A DNA stretch of 64,000 nucleotides. Source: DATFVA01 sp963774455. Its GTDB lineage: Bacteria; Bacteroidota; Ignavibacteria; Ignavibacteriales; Ignavibacteriaceae. The stretch covers positions 1 through 64,000 of the forward strand of contig CAVZFD010000005.1 of the NCBI GenBank assembly GCA_963774455.1, read 5' to 3'. Shown one piece after another: positions 15,644 through 24,536 of this stretch. The notes beneath the pieces were generated by a model, which did no database searches, was not told where the DNA came from, and saw nothing but the letters and a program-made list of their open reading frames with translations. The translations under genes and the position numbers were made by a program. Every line of letters begins with the position of its first letter. Positions within the stretch are counted from its first letter, which is position 1.

Positions 15644-16336
15644 ATGAAATCTAATATCCCTGAATATTTAAATAAGCTGGCATCACTCCTCAAAAGATTA
15701 TTTAATCCCAAAATTCTGAAAAGTGCACTATTTTTCAGCGGGGGGATAATCCTGTTCATTACAGGAGTGATTGCATACGGAATAATTCTGAACCTCAGGG
15801 AGGTACCGCTTCAGGAGACTATGTCTGAAAAAGGGTTTACGAAGCTTCAGAATCCGAATATCATCATTAAAAGAAATGATTATACACTTAACCTTTACGA
15901 GGACACAGTATTAATTAAGAGCTATCATGCAAGCTTCGGTAAAAATGTTCATAATCCAAAAAGCCGGGCAAATGATTTCGCAACGCCGGTTGGATCATAC
16001 CAGGTATGTGCAATTGACAAGGACCATAAATACCATATCAAATTAAAGTTAAATTACCCCAATATTAATGACATTACTGAGGCTTTAAGGAAAAACCTTA
16101 TCACACAAAAGGAATTTGATCAGCTGAAATTTGAATTCTATTATGAGGGTTGTCCAAAACTTGAGACCCTCTTAGGGAACGACGTCAGCATTCATGGAAT
16201 AGGCGAGTATAATTACATTTTTAAGAACCTGCCTTTTGTTTTTAACTGGACGGACGGGTCCATAGCAGTAAGTAACGAAGATATTTATGAACTTTATACA
16301 GTCGTATCGAAAGGAACTAAAGTTGTCATCCAATAA
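15644..16336 (+). CDS. L,D-transpeptidase (YkuD/ErfK) family protein with Ser in place of the catalytic Cys
   Basis: A 230-residue protein with one N-terminal membrane anchor (about 28-50) and a periplasmic YkuD domain: LNLYEDTVLIKSYHASFGKN, SRANDFATPVGSYQV, then VSIHGIGEY with the conserved His. The family active site reads xGC(I/V)AVxN; here it is WTDGSIAVSNEDI, with Ser206 (codon TCC at 16259-16261) where the nucleophilic Cys should be. The enzyme is therefore probably inactive in crosslinking, or the base is wrong (TGC to TCC). It overlaps the next gene by 14 bp, consistent with an operon including a lipoprotein and a BamA-like protein. Confidence 0.8.
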   Translation: MKSNIPEYLNKLASLLKRLFNPKILKSALFFSGGIILFITGVIAYGIILNLREVPLQETMSEKGFTKLQNPNIIIKRNDYTLNLYEDTVLIKSYHASFGKNVHNPKSRANDFATPVGSYQVCAIDKDHKYHIKLKLNYPNINDITEALRKNLITQKEFDQLKFEFYYEGCPKLETLLGNDVSIHGIGEYNYIFKNLPFVFNWTDGSIAVSNEDIYELYTVVSKGTKVVIQ

Positions 16337-16940
16337 AGCTTATTACCTTGCGGTCCTGATTTTTTCCCTGATCCTTTTATCGTGCAATGAAAAGGAGAAG
16401 GAGGCACCAGCGAATATAATCGATTTTAATAGTCCTGAGACAGTTCTAAAGGAAGTCAAGAAAGTCCTTGGAAACGAAGTGCAAATCACCGTTCCCGGCA
16501 ATTTCAATCAGGATACAACGAAGAAATTTGCCGCAGGAACCGAGATAAACAAACCTGACGAATGGGGGATCAGATTTTATCTGCTTGAGCAGAAGGATGG
16601 GGGATTAAGGAAAGTGGACAGCACCGGTCTGCTTGAAGGTTCGTTCACGGATGCACTTGTGAGGAAGGAAAAGCTGCCTTCCATGGATTATAGTATGTTA
16701 TATTACAATTCGCTTGATTACTACCTGGGAAGCGGGGGCGGTGAAGTTTTTGCCTACCTGATTGATTTCAGCCGGAGTCAGACTTATTATGCTCACCTTT
16801 TTACAGCGAAAGGAAGCAGGATATCACTGTTTATGTCTGGTAATACAACTCCTGAGATAAAAAATTATTTCATTAGTGTGTTTAAAAAGGATTACCCTGA
16901 TCTCAGAACAGTTGATAAAGATATTGACCTGGATGAATGA
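16323..16940 (+). CDS. predicted lipoprotein of unknown function
   Basis: A 205-residue protein if started at the TTG at 16323 (GGA 7 bp upstream), giving a signal LSSNKAYYLAVLIFSLILLSC with a lipobox LLSC. An earlier codon (16287) would overlap the previous gene more and break the signal peptide. The mature part has no family I recognise; a mid-region reads DYYLGSGGGEVFAYLIDFSRSQ. It lies between the YkuD protein and the BamA-like gene, overlapping both by a few bases, so an envelope role is likely. Confidence 0.65.
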   Translation: MSSNKAYYLAVLIFSLILLSCNEKEKEAPANIIDFNSPETVLKEVKKVLGNEVQITVPGNFNQDTTKKFAAGTEINKPDEWGIRFYLLEQKDGGLRKVDSTGLLEGSFTDALVRKEKLPSMDYSMLYYNSLDYYLGSGGGEVFAYLIDFSRSQTYYAHLFTAKGSRISLFMSGNTTPEIKNYFISVFKKDYPDLRTVDKDIDLDE

Positions 16941-18952
16941 TTCAACAATTAAAGATGACAAAATTTATCTTAATAATTTTACTTTTAACTGCAGCTTCTG
17001 CATTTGCACAGGAGAATTTCCGGTATGAGCTGCAGTCAATAAATTTTCAGGGCAACAGTGCCATCTCTTCCTCACAATTGAGCGATGTCATTCTATCCAA
17101 AGAAACCCCATGGTGGTTCTGGAAATTTCTGAACTCCTTTACGAGTTTCGGCAACGAGCCCGTATACTTCGATTCGTCAAACATTCACATTGATGTCAAG
17201 GCTTTGCAGTCATATTATAAAGCCTTCGGCTTCTTCGAGGCTTCAGTAAAATATAACTATGACGTGGACACAACCAATAAGGAGGTTACGCTTACTTATA
17301 CGATCAAAGAAGGACAAGCGGATAACTACGGAAAGGTAGATATTAAGGGACTATCGAAAGTACCCGATCTTACAATGAAGAAGGTCATGGATGAGATAAA
17401 ATTTGATTCATCCGACAGGTATATACAGAACGTCGTTCAGCAGAAAGTTCAGTCAGGAGTTTCCACGCTGCTGAATAACGGCTTTATGTTTGCACGGTTC
17501 GACAGTACTATTGTAGTAACCGATACCATTGAAAACAGGGCTGACATGACGATGTTTTTTAACACGGGAAAAGAATACCGCATCGACACAGTAATGGTTA
17601 CAACTTCAGGCGACGGGGCTCCTTATGTTGAAGAGAGTATGCTTAGGGATATAAGCGATATTAAAAGCGGTGAACTTTACAATCTTGATAAATTAAGACA
17701 AAGCCAGCAGCGCCTGTTCAGAACAGGCCTGTTTAACTCTATTGTCCTCACCGGAGTTGAGCAGGATACAACCGATTCTAAGGTTCCTGTCAAACTGGAA
17801 GCAAACATCGGAAAGCTTAATGAGCTTTCTCCTGAAATCATCGTCAACAATCAGCAGAGCGCTCTGAATGCAGGTCTTGGTTTATCTTATATCAGGAGAA
17901 ATTTTTTCGGCCACGCACGGAAATTGACAGCTGCGACATCCTTTGGCGTGCAGGATATATTTAATGTGGATTACGGATCCTTATTTAAGAATTTCTCTTT
18001 CCGCGACACAACTCTTCTTGGCTACCTGGATGCCAGAGTAACTATCGAACAGCCTTACCTGTTCAGCAAACCTATCTTCGGAACCTGGGAAAACTATGCT
18101 ACCATAAATAAGCAGACCAGGTATAATAATACGGTCTATGGTTCGAGGATAACATTCGATTTTGAACTGCCAAGGTTTACGGCAATAAATTTTCTCAGCA
18201 CTTATTATAATGTTGAGCAGAGTAATGAAGTATACCGTACAAATAATGATAGTCTTTCCAGGAAGCTGTTATCAATCATTGGTGCAGATTTTGGAAGAAC
18301 CACCACTAATGATATACTGTTTCCCACGCAAGGGTATGTGATTTCAATCCTCTTCGAGGAGGCGAATTCAGTTCCGTACCTTATAGGCAAATTAAGTCAC
18401 GATGAGTTTAACGGTTCATTGTTTTATAAGGTTTCGCTTAATTCAACTTACTATTTGGCACTAAATCAGAAGAAAATGTCGATTTTTGCAGCGAAGTTTA
18501 AAGTCGGCAGAATTCAGATCTATCACGGTGATTACGCCGGTCTGCCGCTGAACAGAACCTTCTACGCGGGGGGCAGCAACTCGGTTCGCGGCTGGCGTTC
18601 CAATGAGCTTGTACCTCAAAATGCAACCACTGTTTTGGGAATAACCGGAGTGAATGTAAAGGGAGGCACTTTCCTCCTTGAGGGTTCATTTGAATGGAGG
18701 TATAAGCTTGTGCAAAGCTTCGGAACTGCTGTGTTTTTCGACTACGGGAATACCTGGATCGGGTATGACAAGTTCAGGTTTGATAAGCTTGCTTTGTCGC
18801 CCGGACTGGGGTTCAGATATTATTCTTCCATAGCCCCTTTTCGTCTCGATTTTGCATTTAAGCTCTACAATCCGAATGATAAAATCTGGATATTCGATAA
18901 GAATTTCTGGAATAACATTGTATTCCACTTCGGGATCGGAGAAGCATTCTAA
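16937..18952 (+). CDS. BamA/TamA-family outer membrane protein (POTRA plus beta-barrel)
   Basis: A 671-residue protein with a signal peptide (cleavage near AFAQ). Residues about 25-290 carry POTRA-type repeats (IKEGQADNYGKVDIKGLSKV; a segment LYNLDKLRQSQQRLFRTGLFNSIVL). The C-terminal half is an Omp85/surface-antigen barrel with the diagnostic AGGSNSVRGWRSNELVP motif and a final aromatic strand. It is shorter than a usual BamA (about 800) with fewer POTRA domains, so a TamA-like or accessory assembly factor is more likely than the main BamA. Start overlaps the lipoprotein stop (ATGA). Confidence 0.85.
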   Translation: MIQQLKMTKFILIILLLTAASAFAQENFRYELQSINFQGNSAISSSQLSDVILSKETPWWFWKFLNSFTSFGNEPVYFDSSNIHIDVKALQSYYKAFGFFEASVKYNYDVDTTNKEVTLTYTIKEGQADNYGKVDIKGLSKVPDLTMKKVMDEIKFDSSDRYIQNVVQQKVQSGVSTLLNNGFMFARFDSTIVVTDTIENRADMTMFFNTGKEYRIDTVMVTTSGDGAPYVEESMLRDISDIKSGELYNLDKLRQSQQRLFRTGLFNSIVLTGVEQDTTDSKVPVKLEANIGKLNELSPEIIVNNQQSALNAGLGLSYIRRNFFGHARKLTAATSFGVQDIFNVDYGSLFKNFSFRDTTLLGYLDARVTIEQPYLFSKPIFGTWENYATINKQTRYNNTVYGSRITFDFELPRFTAINFLSTYYNVEQSNEVYRTNNDSLSRKLLSIIGADFGRTTTNDILFPTQGYVISILFEEANSVPYLIGKLSHDEFNGSLFYKVSLNSTYYLALNQKKMSIFAAKFKVGRIQIYHGDYAGLPLNRTFYAGGSNSVRGWRSNELVPQNATTVLGITGVNVKGGTFLLEGSFEWRYKLVQSFGTAVFFDYGNTWIGYDKFRFDKLALSPGLGFRYYSSIAPFRLDFAFKLYNPNDKIWIFDKNFWNNIVFHFGIGEAF

Positions 18953-18954
18953 AT

Positions 18955-19061
18955 TTAAGATTTAAGATTTAAGATTTAAGAATGAAGAATAAGAATGAAG
19001 AATGAAGAATGAAGAATGAAGAATGAAGAATGAAGAATGAAGAATGAAGAATGAAGAAGGT
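18955..19061. repeat. simple array TTTAAGA followed by GAATGAA
   Basis: Four ATTTAAG units (7 bp) pass directly into about twelve AGAATGA units (7 bp; one is shortened), ending before AAGGTGAC. Both unit types have the same 7-bp period. The array starts two bases after the BamA-like gene's stop codon and is 80 bp from yicC. Confidence 0.92.
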
Positions 19062-19144
19062 GACAAAGCCCATAACTAATAAAATGTTTTGATTACCGTC
19101 CTGAAAATGGTTATTTTTACTATTCTTTTTTTAAAGGTATCTGA

Positions 19145-20020
19145 ATGATTTCAAGTATGACCGGTTACGGAAAGGGTACAGCCGAAAACAGTAATTTTAC
19201 TGTTGAGATGGAAGTTAAAAGCGTTAACAGCCGGTTCCTGGATATCTACCTCAGACTTCCAAACTCACTAATGAACCGCGAATATGAAATAAGGGAGATA
19301 ATCAAAGGTAAGGTAAGCCGCGGGAAACTCTCGGTTATACTAACATTGAAGAATATAAGTTCATCTAACGGCGTTCCAGCCATAGACAAGGATAAGCTGA
19401 AGGCTTACCTTGCGGTACTGAAAGAAGTAAAGAAAGCCTCTAAAATAACGGAGAAACTTAAACTTGAACACCTGTTATATAACAGGGAGCTTTTCCTTCA
19501 GAATGAGAAAGAATACGATGAGGAAGTGTTCAAGCTGATAAAAAAAGCGCTTGAAGCGGCAGTCGGTGAACTGAAAAAAATGAGACGGAACGAAGGCAAA
19601 GAGCTTGCGAAGGATCTGAAAAGAAGGATCGAAACAATTGAAAAGAAGGTAACCGAAATCCAGGATGAATCGAAACACAGCGTAAACGAGTACTTTGATA
19701 AGTTGAAAGAGCGGATGAAATCGCTGATTGAGGACGTGACATCATACTCTGACAGACTGGAGCTGGAGCTCGCCCTGATTGCGGATAAATCTGAAATTAC
19801 CGAAGAGTGCGTCAGACTCAGAAGCCATCTTAAATTTTTCCTTGAGAGCATGGAAAATGATGAAGAACCGGGCAGGAAACTGAATTTCCTCTGCCAGGAA
19901 ATTAACCGTGAAGCGAACACTATCTCAGCAAAAACTATCTCAACATCAATTACCCACAACTCTGTTCTTGTAAAAGAAGAAATTGAAAAGATCCGCGAAC
20001 AGATTCAAAACATTGAGTGA
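19145..20020 (+). CDS. yicC: YicC family endoribonuclease
   Basis: A 291-residue YicC/YloC protein. The N terminus MISSMTGYGKGTA and EVKSVNSRFLDIYLRLP and the C terminus FLCQEINREANTISAKT...VKEEIEKIREQIQNIE are the family's signature; the metal-binding Glu/His residues of this recently defined RNase group lie in that C-terminal half. The middle is coiled-coil-like. It heads the classic yicC-gmk-rpoZ-coaBC cluster, with only 3 bp to gmk. Confidence 0.94.
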   Translation: MISSMTGYGKGTAENSNFTVEMEVKSVNSRFLDIYLRLPNSLMNREYEIREIIKGKVSRGKLSVILTLKNISSSNGVPAIDKDKLKAYLAVLKEVKKASKITEKLKLEHLLYNRELFLQNEKEYDEEVFKLIKKALEAAVGELKKMRRNEGKELAKDLKRRIETIEKKVTEIQDESKHSVNEYFDKLKERMKSLIEDVTSYSDRLELELALIADKSEITEECVRLRSHLKFFLESMENDEEPGRKLNFLCQEINREANTISAKTISTSITHNSVLVKEEIEKIREQIQNIE

Positions 20021-20023
20021 TAT

Positions 20024-20596
20024 TTGGATTCAAAAGGTATATTATTTATTGTTGCCGCACCCAGCGGCACCGGAAAAACAACCATTGTAAGACGAATTCT
20101 TAAGGAATTTCCGAAAATCGTATTCTCTGTATCTGCTACTACCAGGAAAAAACGGAAAAATGAAACTGACGGAAAAGATTACTTTTTCCTTAGCGAGAAT
20201 GAGTTTAAGAAAAAGATTGATAGCGATGAATTTGCTGAATGGGAAAAGTTTTATGATTATTATTATGGTACGCTTAAAAGGTATCTCGACGATAATCTTT
20301 CGCACGGAAAGAGCGTCCTTCTTGAAATTGATGTAAAGGGAGCGCTTAAGATCAAAGAAACTTATCCCGGGGCAGTTTTGATCTATATTTTGCCTCCCAG
20401 TTTCGAAGAACTTGTAAACCGCCTGAAAAAGAGGCAGACGGAGGACGAAATTGATCTTAAAAAGAGGATTAAGAGGGCGGAAATGGAATTGAGACTTAAA
20501 GATAATTTTGATTATTTTATACATAACGTTGAGATTGAAAAAGCAGTTTCGGATATAAAAAGTTTAATAGAAAATATAATTAAGGAGAAAAAGTAA
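20024..20596 (+). CDS. gmk: guanylate kinase
   Basis: A 190-residue guanylate kinase (GMP to GDP). Phosphate loop APSGTGKTTIVRR at residues about 11-23, then FSVSATTRKKRKNETDGKDYFFLS (GMP-binding Ser, Arg, Tyr), LLEIDVKGA and IYILPPSFEELVNRLKKRQTE. The start is TTG at 20024, three bases after the yicC stop. The stop codon is directly followed by the ATG of the omega gene. Confidence 0.96.
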   Translation: MDSKGILFIVAAPSGTGKTTIVRRILKEFPKIVFSVSATTRKKRKNETDGKDYFFLSENEFKKKIDSDEFAEWEKFYDYYYGTLKRYLDDNLSHGKSVLLEIDVKGALKIKETYPGAVLIYILPPSFEELVNRLKKRQTEDEIDLKKRIKRAEMELRLKDNFDYFIHNVEIEKAVSDIKSLIENIIKEKK

Positions 20597-20902
20597 ATGT
20601 TCATAGAACCCGTAGATTTAAGAAAGATTGACCAGGAAGCTGCAAATATTTATGAGGCAACCAATATTATTGCCAAACGAGCCCGTCAGATAAACGATGA
20701 AAATAAAATCGAATATAACGCCCTTGTAAGTACCATTCCTACTGCTGCAGGCGATGAAGAAGGAGAGGAATTCGATAACCCGGCTCAATTAAAGATTGCA
20801 CTGGATTTTGAAAAGAGAGAGAAACCCCATGTACAGGCATTGCATGAACTGCTGGATGGTAATATTAAATTTGGTTATAAGAACAAACCAGTGATTGAAT
20901 AG
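20597..20902 (+). CDS. rpoZ: RNA polymerase omega subunit (Rpb6 family, Bacteroidota type)
   Basis: A 101-residue protein. YEATNIIAKRARQIND (residues about 19-34) is the conserved Rpb6/omega helix that latches the beta' subunit. The insert PTAAGDEEGEEFDNPAQLK and KPHVQALHELLDGNIKF follow the Bacteroidota/Ignavibacteria version. It starts immediately after the gmk stop with no gap, and coaBC follows 20 bp on, the standard neighbours of rpoZ in many phyla. Confidence 0.88.
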   Translation: MFIEPVDLRKIDQEAANIYEATNIIAKRARQINDENKIEYNALVSTIPTAAGDEEGEEFDNPAQLKIALDFEKREKPHVQALHELLDGNIKFGYKNKPVIE

Positions 20903-20922
20903 CTAACCAAAAAAGTTTTATA

Positions 20923-22143
20923 ATGTCTGATGACGTTCTTGCAGGAAAAAAAATAATTGTTGGGGTAACAGGCGGCATAGCCGCGTACAAATCCTGTTAC
21001 CTTGTCAGAGAATTGAATCAGAGAGGCGCGGAAGTTAGAGTTATAATGACCCCTTCCGCTCTTGAGTTTATAGCCCCCCTTACATTTTCATCAATAACCC
21101 GTAATAAGGTAATCGTTAATACTTTCCCGGTTTCACAATCGGATGGATGCGAGGCAGCTACCTGGCATATCGATTACGGAATATGGGCTGACCTGATGAT
21201 TGTAGCTCCTGCAACAATAAATACAGTGGCAAAAATTGCCTGCGGTTTTGCCGACAATGCATTAACCACAGTAGTAACCGCATTGCGCTGTCCTCTTATT
21301 ATTGCTCCGGCAGCTGATGTTGATATGTATTTGAACCGCATCACCCAGGAGAATATTAACAGGTTGAGAGACCTGGGTTATTTTATCGTGGAGGCTGAGG
21401 AAGGTGAACTTGCGAGCGGATTAAAAGGTAAAGGCAGGCTGGCCGGAACAGGCAAAATTATAGATGTCGCGGAGCTGGTTTTATCCGGGTATAACCAGGA
21501 TCTGAAAGGAAAGAAGATACTTATTACAGCCGGTCCCACCTATGAAGATATAGATCCTGTGAGATTTATCGGGAACCGTTCGTCAGGGAAGATGGGTTAT
21601 GCAATAGCGAAAGCTGCCTTCCTGAGGGGTGCAGATGTTACTCTTATAACAGGACCTTCAGCCGCGGAGGCGTACCCTGAAATTAATCAGATCAAAGTCC
21701 GTTCCGCTGAAGAGATGAAGAAGCAGGTAACCAAAGAATTTTCTTCGACTGACATCCTGGTGATGGCTGCTGCTGTTGCCGATTATAGGCCTGAGAAAGT
21801 ATCTTCCTCCAAAATTAAAAAAGAAACTTCAGGTCTTTCTTCTCTTAAGCTGAAGGAAACAAGCGATATATTGGGTACATTGAAAACGAAGGCCGGTCAG
21901 TTTGTTGCAGGTTTTGCCCTTGAGACCGATAACGAAATTGCGAACGCTAAAAAGAAACTAAAAAACAAGAACCTTGATCTGATCGTATTGAATTCACTAA
22001 AGGATAAAAATAGCGGGTTCGAGTTCGAAACCAACAAAATTTCTGTTATTCATAAAGACGGAAAGACTACTAGGTACGGACTGACGTCAAAATTCCAGGC
22101 GGCAAATAAAATTCTTACAGAAATTCTAAAAGCCATTGGCTGA
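20923..22143 (+). CDS. coaBC: bifunctional phosphopantothenoylcysteine decarboxylase / phosphopantothenate-cysteine ligase
   Basis: A 406-residue fusion that makes 4'-phosphopantetheine for CoA. The N-terminal flavoprotein (CoaC, about 1-185) has GVTGGIAAYKS, HIDYGIWADLMIVAPATINTVAK with the catalytic His, and ADNALTT. The CoaB part starts KKILITAGPTYEDIDPVRFIGNRSSGKMG and has VMAAAVADYRP and KLKETSDIL. The loop that in E. coli carries the conserved Cys (LACG) reads LASG here; related Bacteroidota proteins may share this, so I do not call it inactive. Confidence 0.95.
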   Translation: MSDDVLAGKKIIVGVTGGIAAYKSCYLVRELNQRGAEVRVIMTPSALEFIAPLTFSSITRNKVIVNTFPVSQSDGCEAATWHIDYGIWADLMIVAPATINTVAKIACGFADNALTTVVTALRCPLIIAPAADVDMYLNRITQENINRLRDLGYFIVEAEEGELASGLKGKGRLAGTGKIIDVAELVLSGYNQDLKGKKILITAGPTYEDIDPVRFIGNRSSGKMGYAIAKAAFLRGADVTLITGPSAAEAYPEINQIKVRSAEEMKKQVTKEFSSTDILVMAAAVADYRPEKVSSSKIKKETSGLSSLKLKETSDILGTLKTKAGQFVAGFALETDNEIANAKKKLKNKNLDLIVLNSLKDKNSGFEFETNKISVIHKDGKTTRYGLTSKFQAANKILTEILKAIG

Positions 22144-22175
22144 GCTTTTCTCCTTCAAACTAATAACCGTGTAAA

Positions 22176-22931
22176 ATGAATAAAAACATTAAAGACGAAT
22201 TAATTCAGGCACTGCTTGATCAGAAAGAAATTTTCGGTGATGACCTTTATGAAACCTCCGCCGAAATTCAGAAACATATGTCAAAGCAGCACAAAACAGA
22301 GCTCGTAATGAATGCAGTGCAAGGAGATGATAATATCCCGACTTTTGAACATATTAAAGATGACTGGGGAAATGCCAAAACACTTGTAGAACTGAATGAG
22401 CTCATTAAGGACTGCCGTAAGTGTCCGCTTCATAAATCAAGGAACAAGTTTGTATTCGGGACAGGAAATCCTGATGCGGATGTACTGGTTGTAGGTGAGG
22501 GTCCCGGTGCGGAAGAAGATAAGCAGGGCGAGCCGTTTGTAGGGAGAGCAGGGAAGCTGCTCAACGACATCCTTAAGGCCATAAAATTTGAAAGAAGTGA
22601 GGTATACATCGCGAACATTGTAAAATGCCGTCCTCCCGGAAACCGTACTCCTTTTGCTGAAGAAATGGATTCATGCTTCCCTTACCTCAACAAACAAATT
22701 GAATTTATTAAACCAAAACTTATCCTCGCCCTTGGATTGACAGCCGCACAGGGACTACTGAAGAAAAAAGATTCTTTAACCAGTATGAGGGGGAAAGTGT
22801 TCGACTATAAGGGAATTAAAACAATGGTTACATACCATCCTGCAGCGCTTCTACGCAATCCTAACTGGAAAAGAGGCTGCTGGGAGGATGTCCAGCAGTT
22901 CCGCAAGCTCTACGATGATCTGCAGCAGTAG
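22176..22931 (+). CDS. family 4 (Fe-S) uracil-DNA glycosylase
   Basis: A 251-residue protein. The N-terminal 70 residues are a variable extension. The catalytic domain has CRKCPLH (first two [4Fe-4S] ligands), VVGEGPGAEEDKQGEPFVGRAGKLL (active-site motif), IANIVKCRPPGNRTP (third Cys) and TYHPAALLRNPNWK with the motif-3 His; a late Cys (RGCWEDV) follows. The enzyme removes uracil from DNA and starts base excision repair. The gene sits 32 bp after coaBC and before dnaB. Confidence 0.92.
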   Translation: MNKNIKDELIQALLDQKEIFGDDLYETSAEIQKHMSKQHKTELVMNAVQGDDNIPTFEHIKDDWGNAKTLVELNELIKDCRKCPLHKSRNKFVFGTGNPDADVLVVGEGPGAEEDKQGEPFVGRAGKLLNDILKAIKFERSEVYIANIVKCRPPGNRTPFAEEMDSCFPYLNKQIEFIKPKLILALGLTAAQGLLKKKDSLTSMRGKVFDYKGIKTMVTYHPAALLRNPNWKRGCWEDVQQFRKLYDDLQQ

Positions 22932-23080
22932 TAACTTTTCTTTTTTTGCATTTAACTACTTTTGCAAGGCTTATCGAATTTACTTGCATCTGCTCCGGCT
23001 TGTAATTATTTTTTCATTGATACACCTCAGCAAAACAATGTTGATAAGTTGTTAACAATTTTAGCTTTATTAGTAAACAA

Positions 23081-24511
23081 ATGGCCCGATCAAGAAATTA
23101 TAACGAAGACATTTCCAAACTTATTCCCGCAGATGTAAAACCCCCGTCAGCCACTGATATAGAGGCTTCGGTGCTTGGTGCGATGATGATTGAACGTGAA
23201 GCCGTTCCGAAAGCAATTGAGCTTCTGAGTACAGAAAGTTTCTACCTGAAACAGCATAAGCTGATCTTCGATGCAATGATCTCTCTTTTCGAATCAGGCG
23301 AACCTATTGATACTGTTACTCTTTATGAAGAATTAAAAAAAAGAGAACAGGCCGAAGCTGCTGGAGGTGCAGTCTACCTAAGTAAGCTATCCCAGAATAT
23401 TTCATCAGCGGCTAATATTGAGTACCATGCGAAGATTATCCTTGAGAAAGAGATACTCAGGGGATTAATAACCAGTTCACACCAGATTGCAAAGGCAGCC
23501 TATGAAGGCACCGAAGATGCTTTCGACATACTCGATCAGGCCGAGCGGAAAATATTTGAGATAACAGAGACCCACCTTAAGAGAACCTTCACAGGGATGG
23601 ACCGCGCTGTAAGAGATGCGCTGGAATATATTGAGGCAATCCATTCTAATACGAAGCAAAAGTTTTCGGTTCCTACCGGCTTTTATGAGCTTGATGAAAT
23701 GCTGGGCGGGTTCCAGAAATCTGATCTTATAATTATTGCTGCCCGTCCTTCTATGGGTAAGACGGCACTAGCACTGACTCTTGCCCGTAATGCTGCTGTG
23801 GACCATAAAGTACCTGTGGGTTTATTCAGTCTTGAAATGGCTACCATTCAGCTGGTCATCCGAATGCTATGTGCAGAAGGGAGACTTAATGCTCACCTGG
23901 TAAGGACAGGAAAACTTCCTTCCGAAGAGGGAATTAAGTTAAGCAAGAATGCCCATAAGCTTATTGAGAGTCCCCTTTATATAGATGACTCCCCCGCGCA
24001 GACAGTACTTGAGATAAGGGCAAAGGCAAGAAGGCTGAAAGCTGAGAAGAACATTGGAATGATTGTAATCGATTACCTTCAGCTTATGCAGGGACCATCA
24101 AACTCTGAAAGTCGTGAAAGGGAAATCTCACATATTTCCCGGTCGCTCAAGTCGCTTGCAAAGGAGCTTAACATTCCTGTTATTGCTTTGGCGCAGCTTA
24201 ACCGTGCTGTTGAGGCAAGAACCGATAAACGACCCCAGCTTTCGGATCTCCGTGAATCAGGATCAATTGAGCAGGATGCTGATGTAGTTCTCTTTCTGAA
24301 CCGTCCTGAGTACTACGGAATTAAGAACTTTATGGACGATGGAACTTCGACTGAAGGGGTAGCTGAAGTGATTATTGGGAAACAAAGAAACGGACCCACC
24401 GGAGATATAAGGCTTGCCTTTGTAAAGGAATATGCCCGGTTTGAAAATCTTGCTCACGCCAGGCAGTTAGAGGAATACTCTATTATACCGTCGAACGAAG
24501 ATATTATCTGA
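23081..24511 (+). CDS. dnaB: replicative DNA helicase DnaB
   Basis: A 476-residue DnaB. The N-terminal domain contains PPSATDIEASVLGAMM; the RecA-like domain has Walker A AARPSMGKTALALTLA (about 223-238), LFSLEM, the Walker B VIVIDYLQLM (about 330) and the DnaB motifs LAKELNIPVIALAQLNRAVE and LSDLRESGSIEQDADVV. No intein is present. The upstream gap has an imperfect DnaA-box-like TGTTGATAA at 23039 but no cluster of such boxes. Confidence 0.97.
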   Translation: MARSRNYNEDISKLIPADVKPPSATDIEASVLGAMMIEREAVPKAIELLSTESFYLKQHKLIFDAMISLFESGEPIDTVTLYEELKKREQAEAAGGAVYLSKLSQNISSAANIEYHAKIILEKEILRGLITSSHQIAKAAYEGTEDAFDILDQAERKIFEITETHLKRTFTGMDRAVRDALEYIEAIHSNTKQKFSVPTGFYELDEMLGGFQKSDLIIIAARPSMGKTALALTLARNAAVDHKVPVGLFSLEMATIQLVIRMLCAEGRLNAHLVRTGKLPSEEGIKLSKNAHKLIESPLYIDDSPAQTVLEIRAKARRLKAEKNIGMIVIDYLQLMQGPSNSESREREISHISRSLKSLAKELNIPVIALAQLNRAVEARTDKRPQLSDLRESGSIEQDADVVLFLNRPEYYGIKNFMDDGTSTEGVAEVIIGKQRNGPTGDIRLAFVKEYARFENLAHARQLEEYSIIPSNEDII

Positions 24512-24536
24512 TGAAGAGACTTTAAGAAACCACTCT

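Noticed and set aside
16937..18952. Main BamA of the cell
   Set aside because: Too short with too few POTRA units, and not next to skp or lpx genes; called BamA/TamA family only.
23030..23080. Replication origin ahead of dnaB
   Set aside because: Only one imperfect DnaA-box-like site (TGTTGATAA) is seen, with no cluster, no dnaA and no clear unwinding element.
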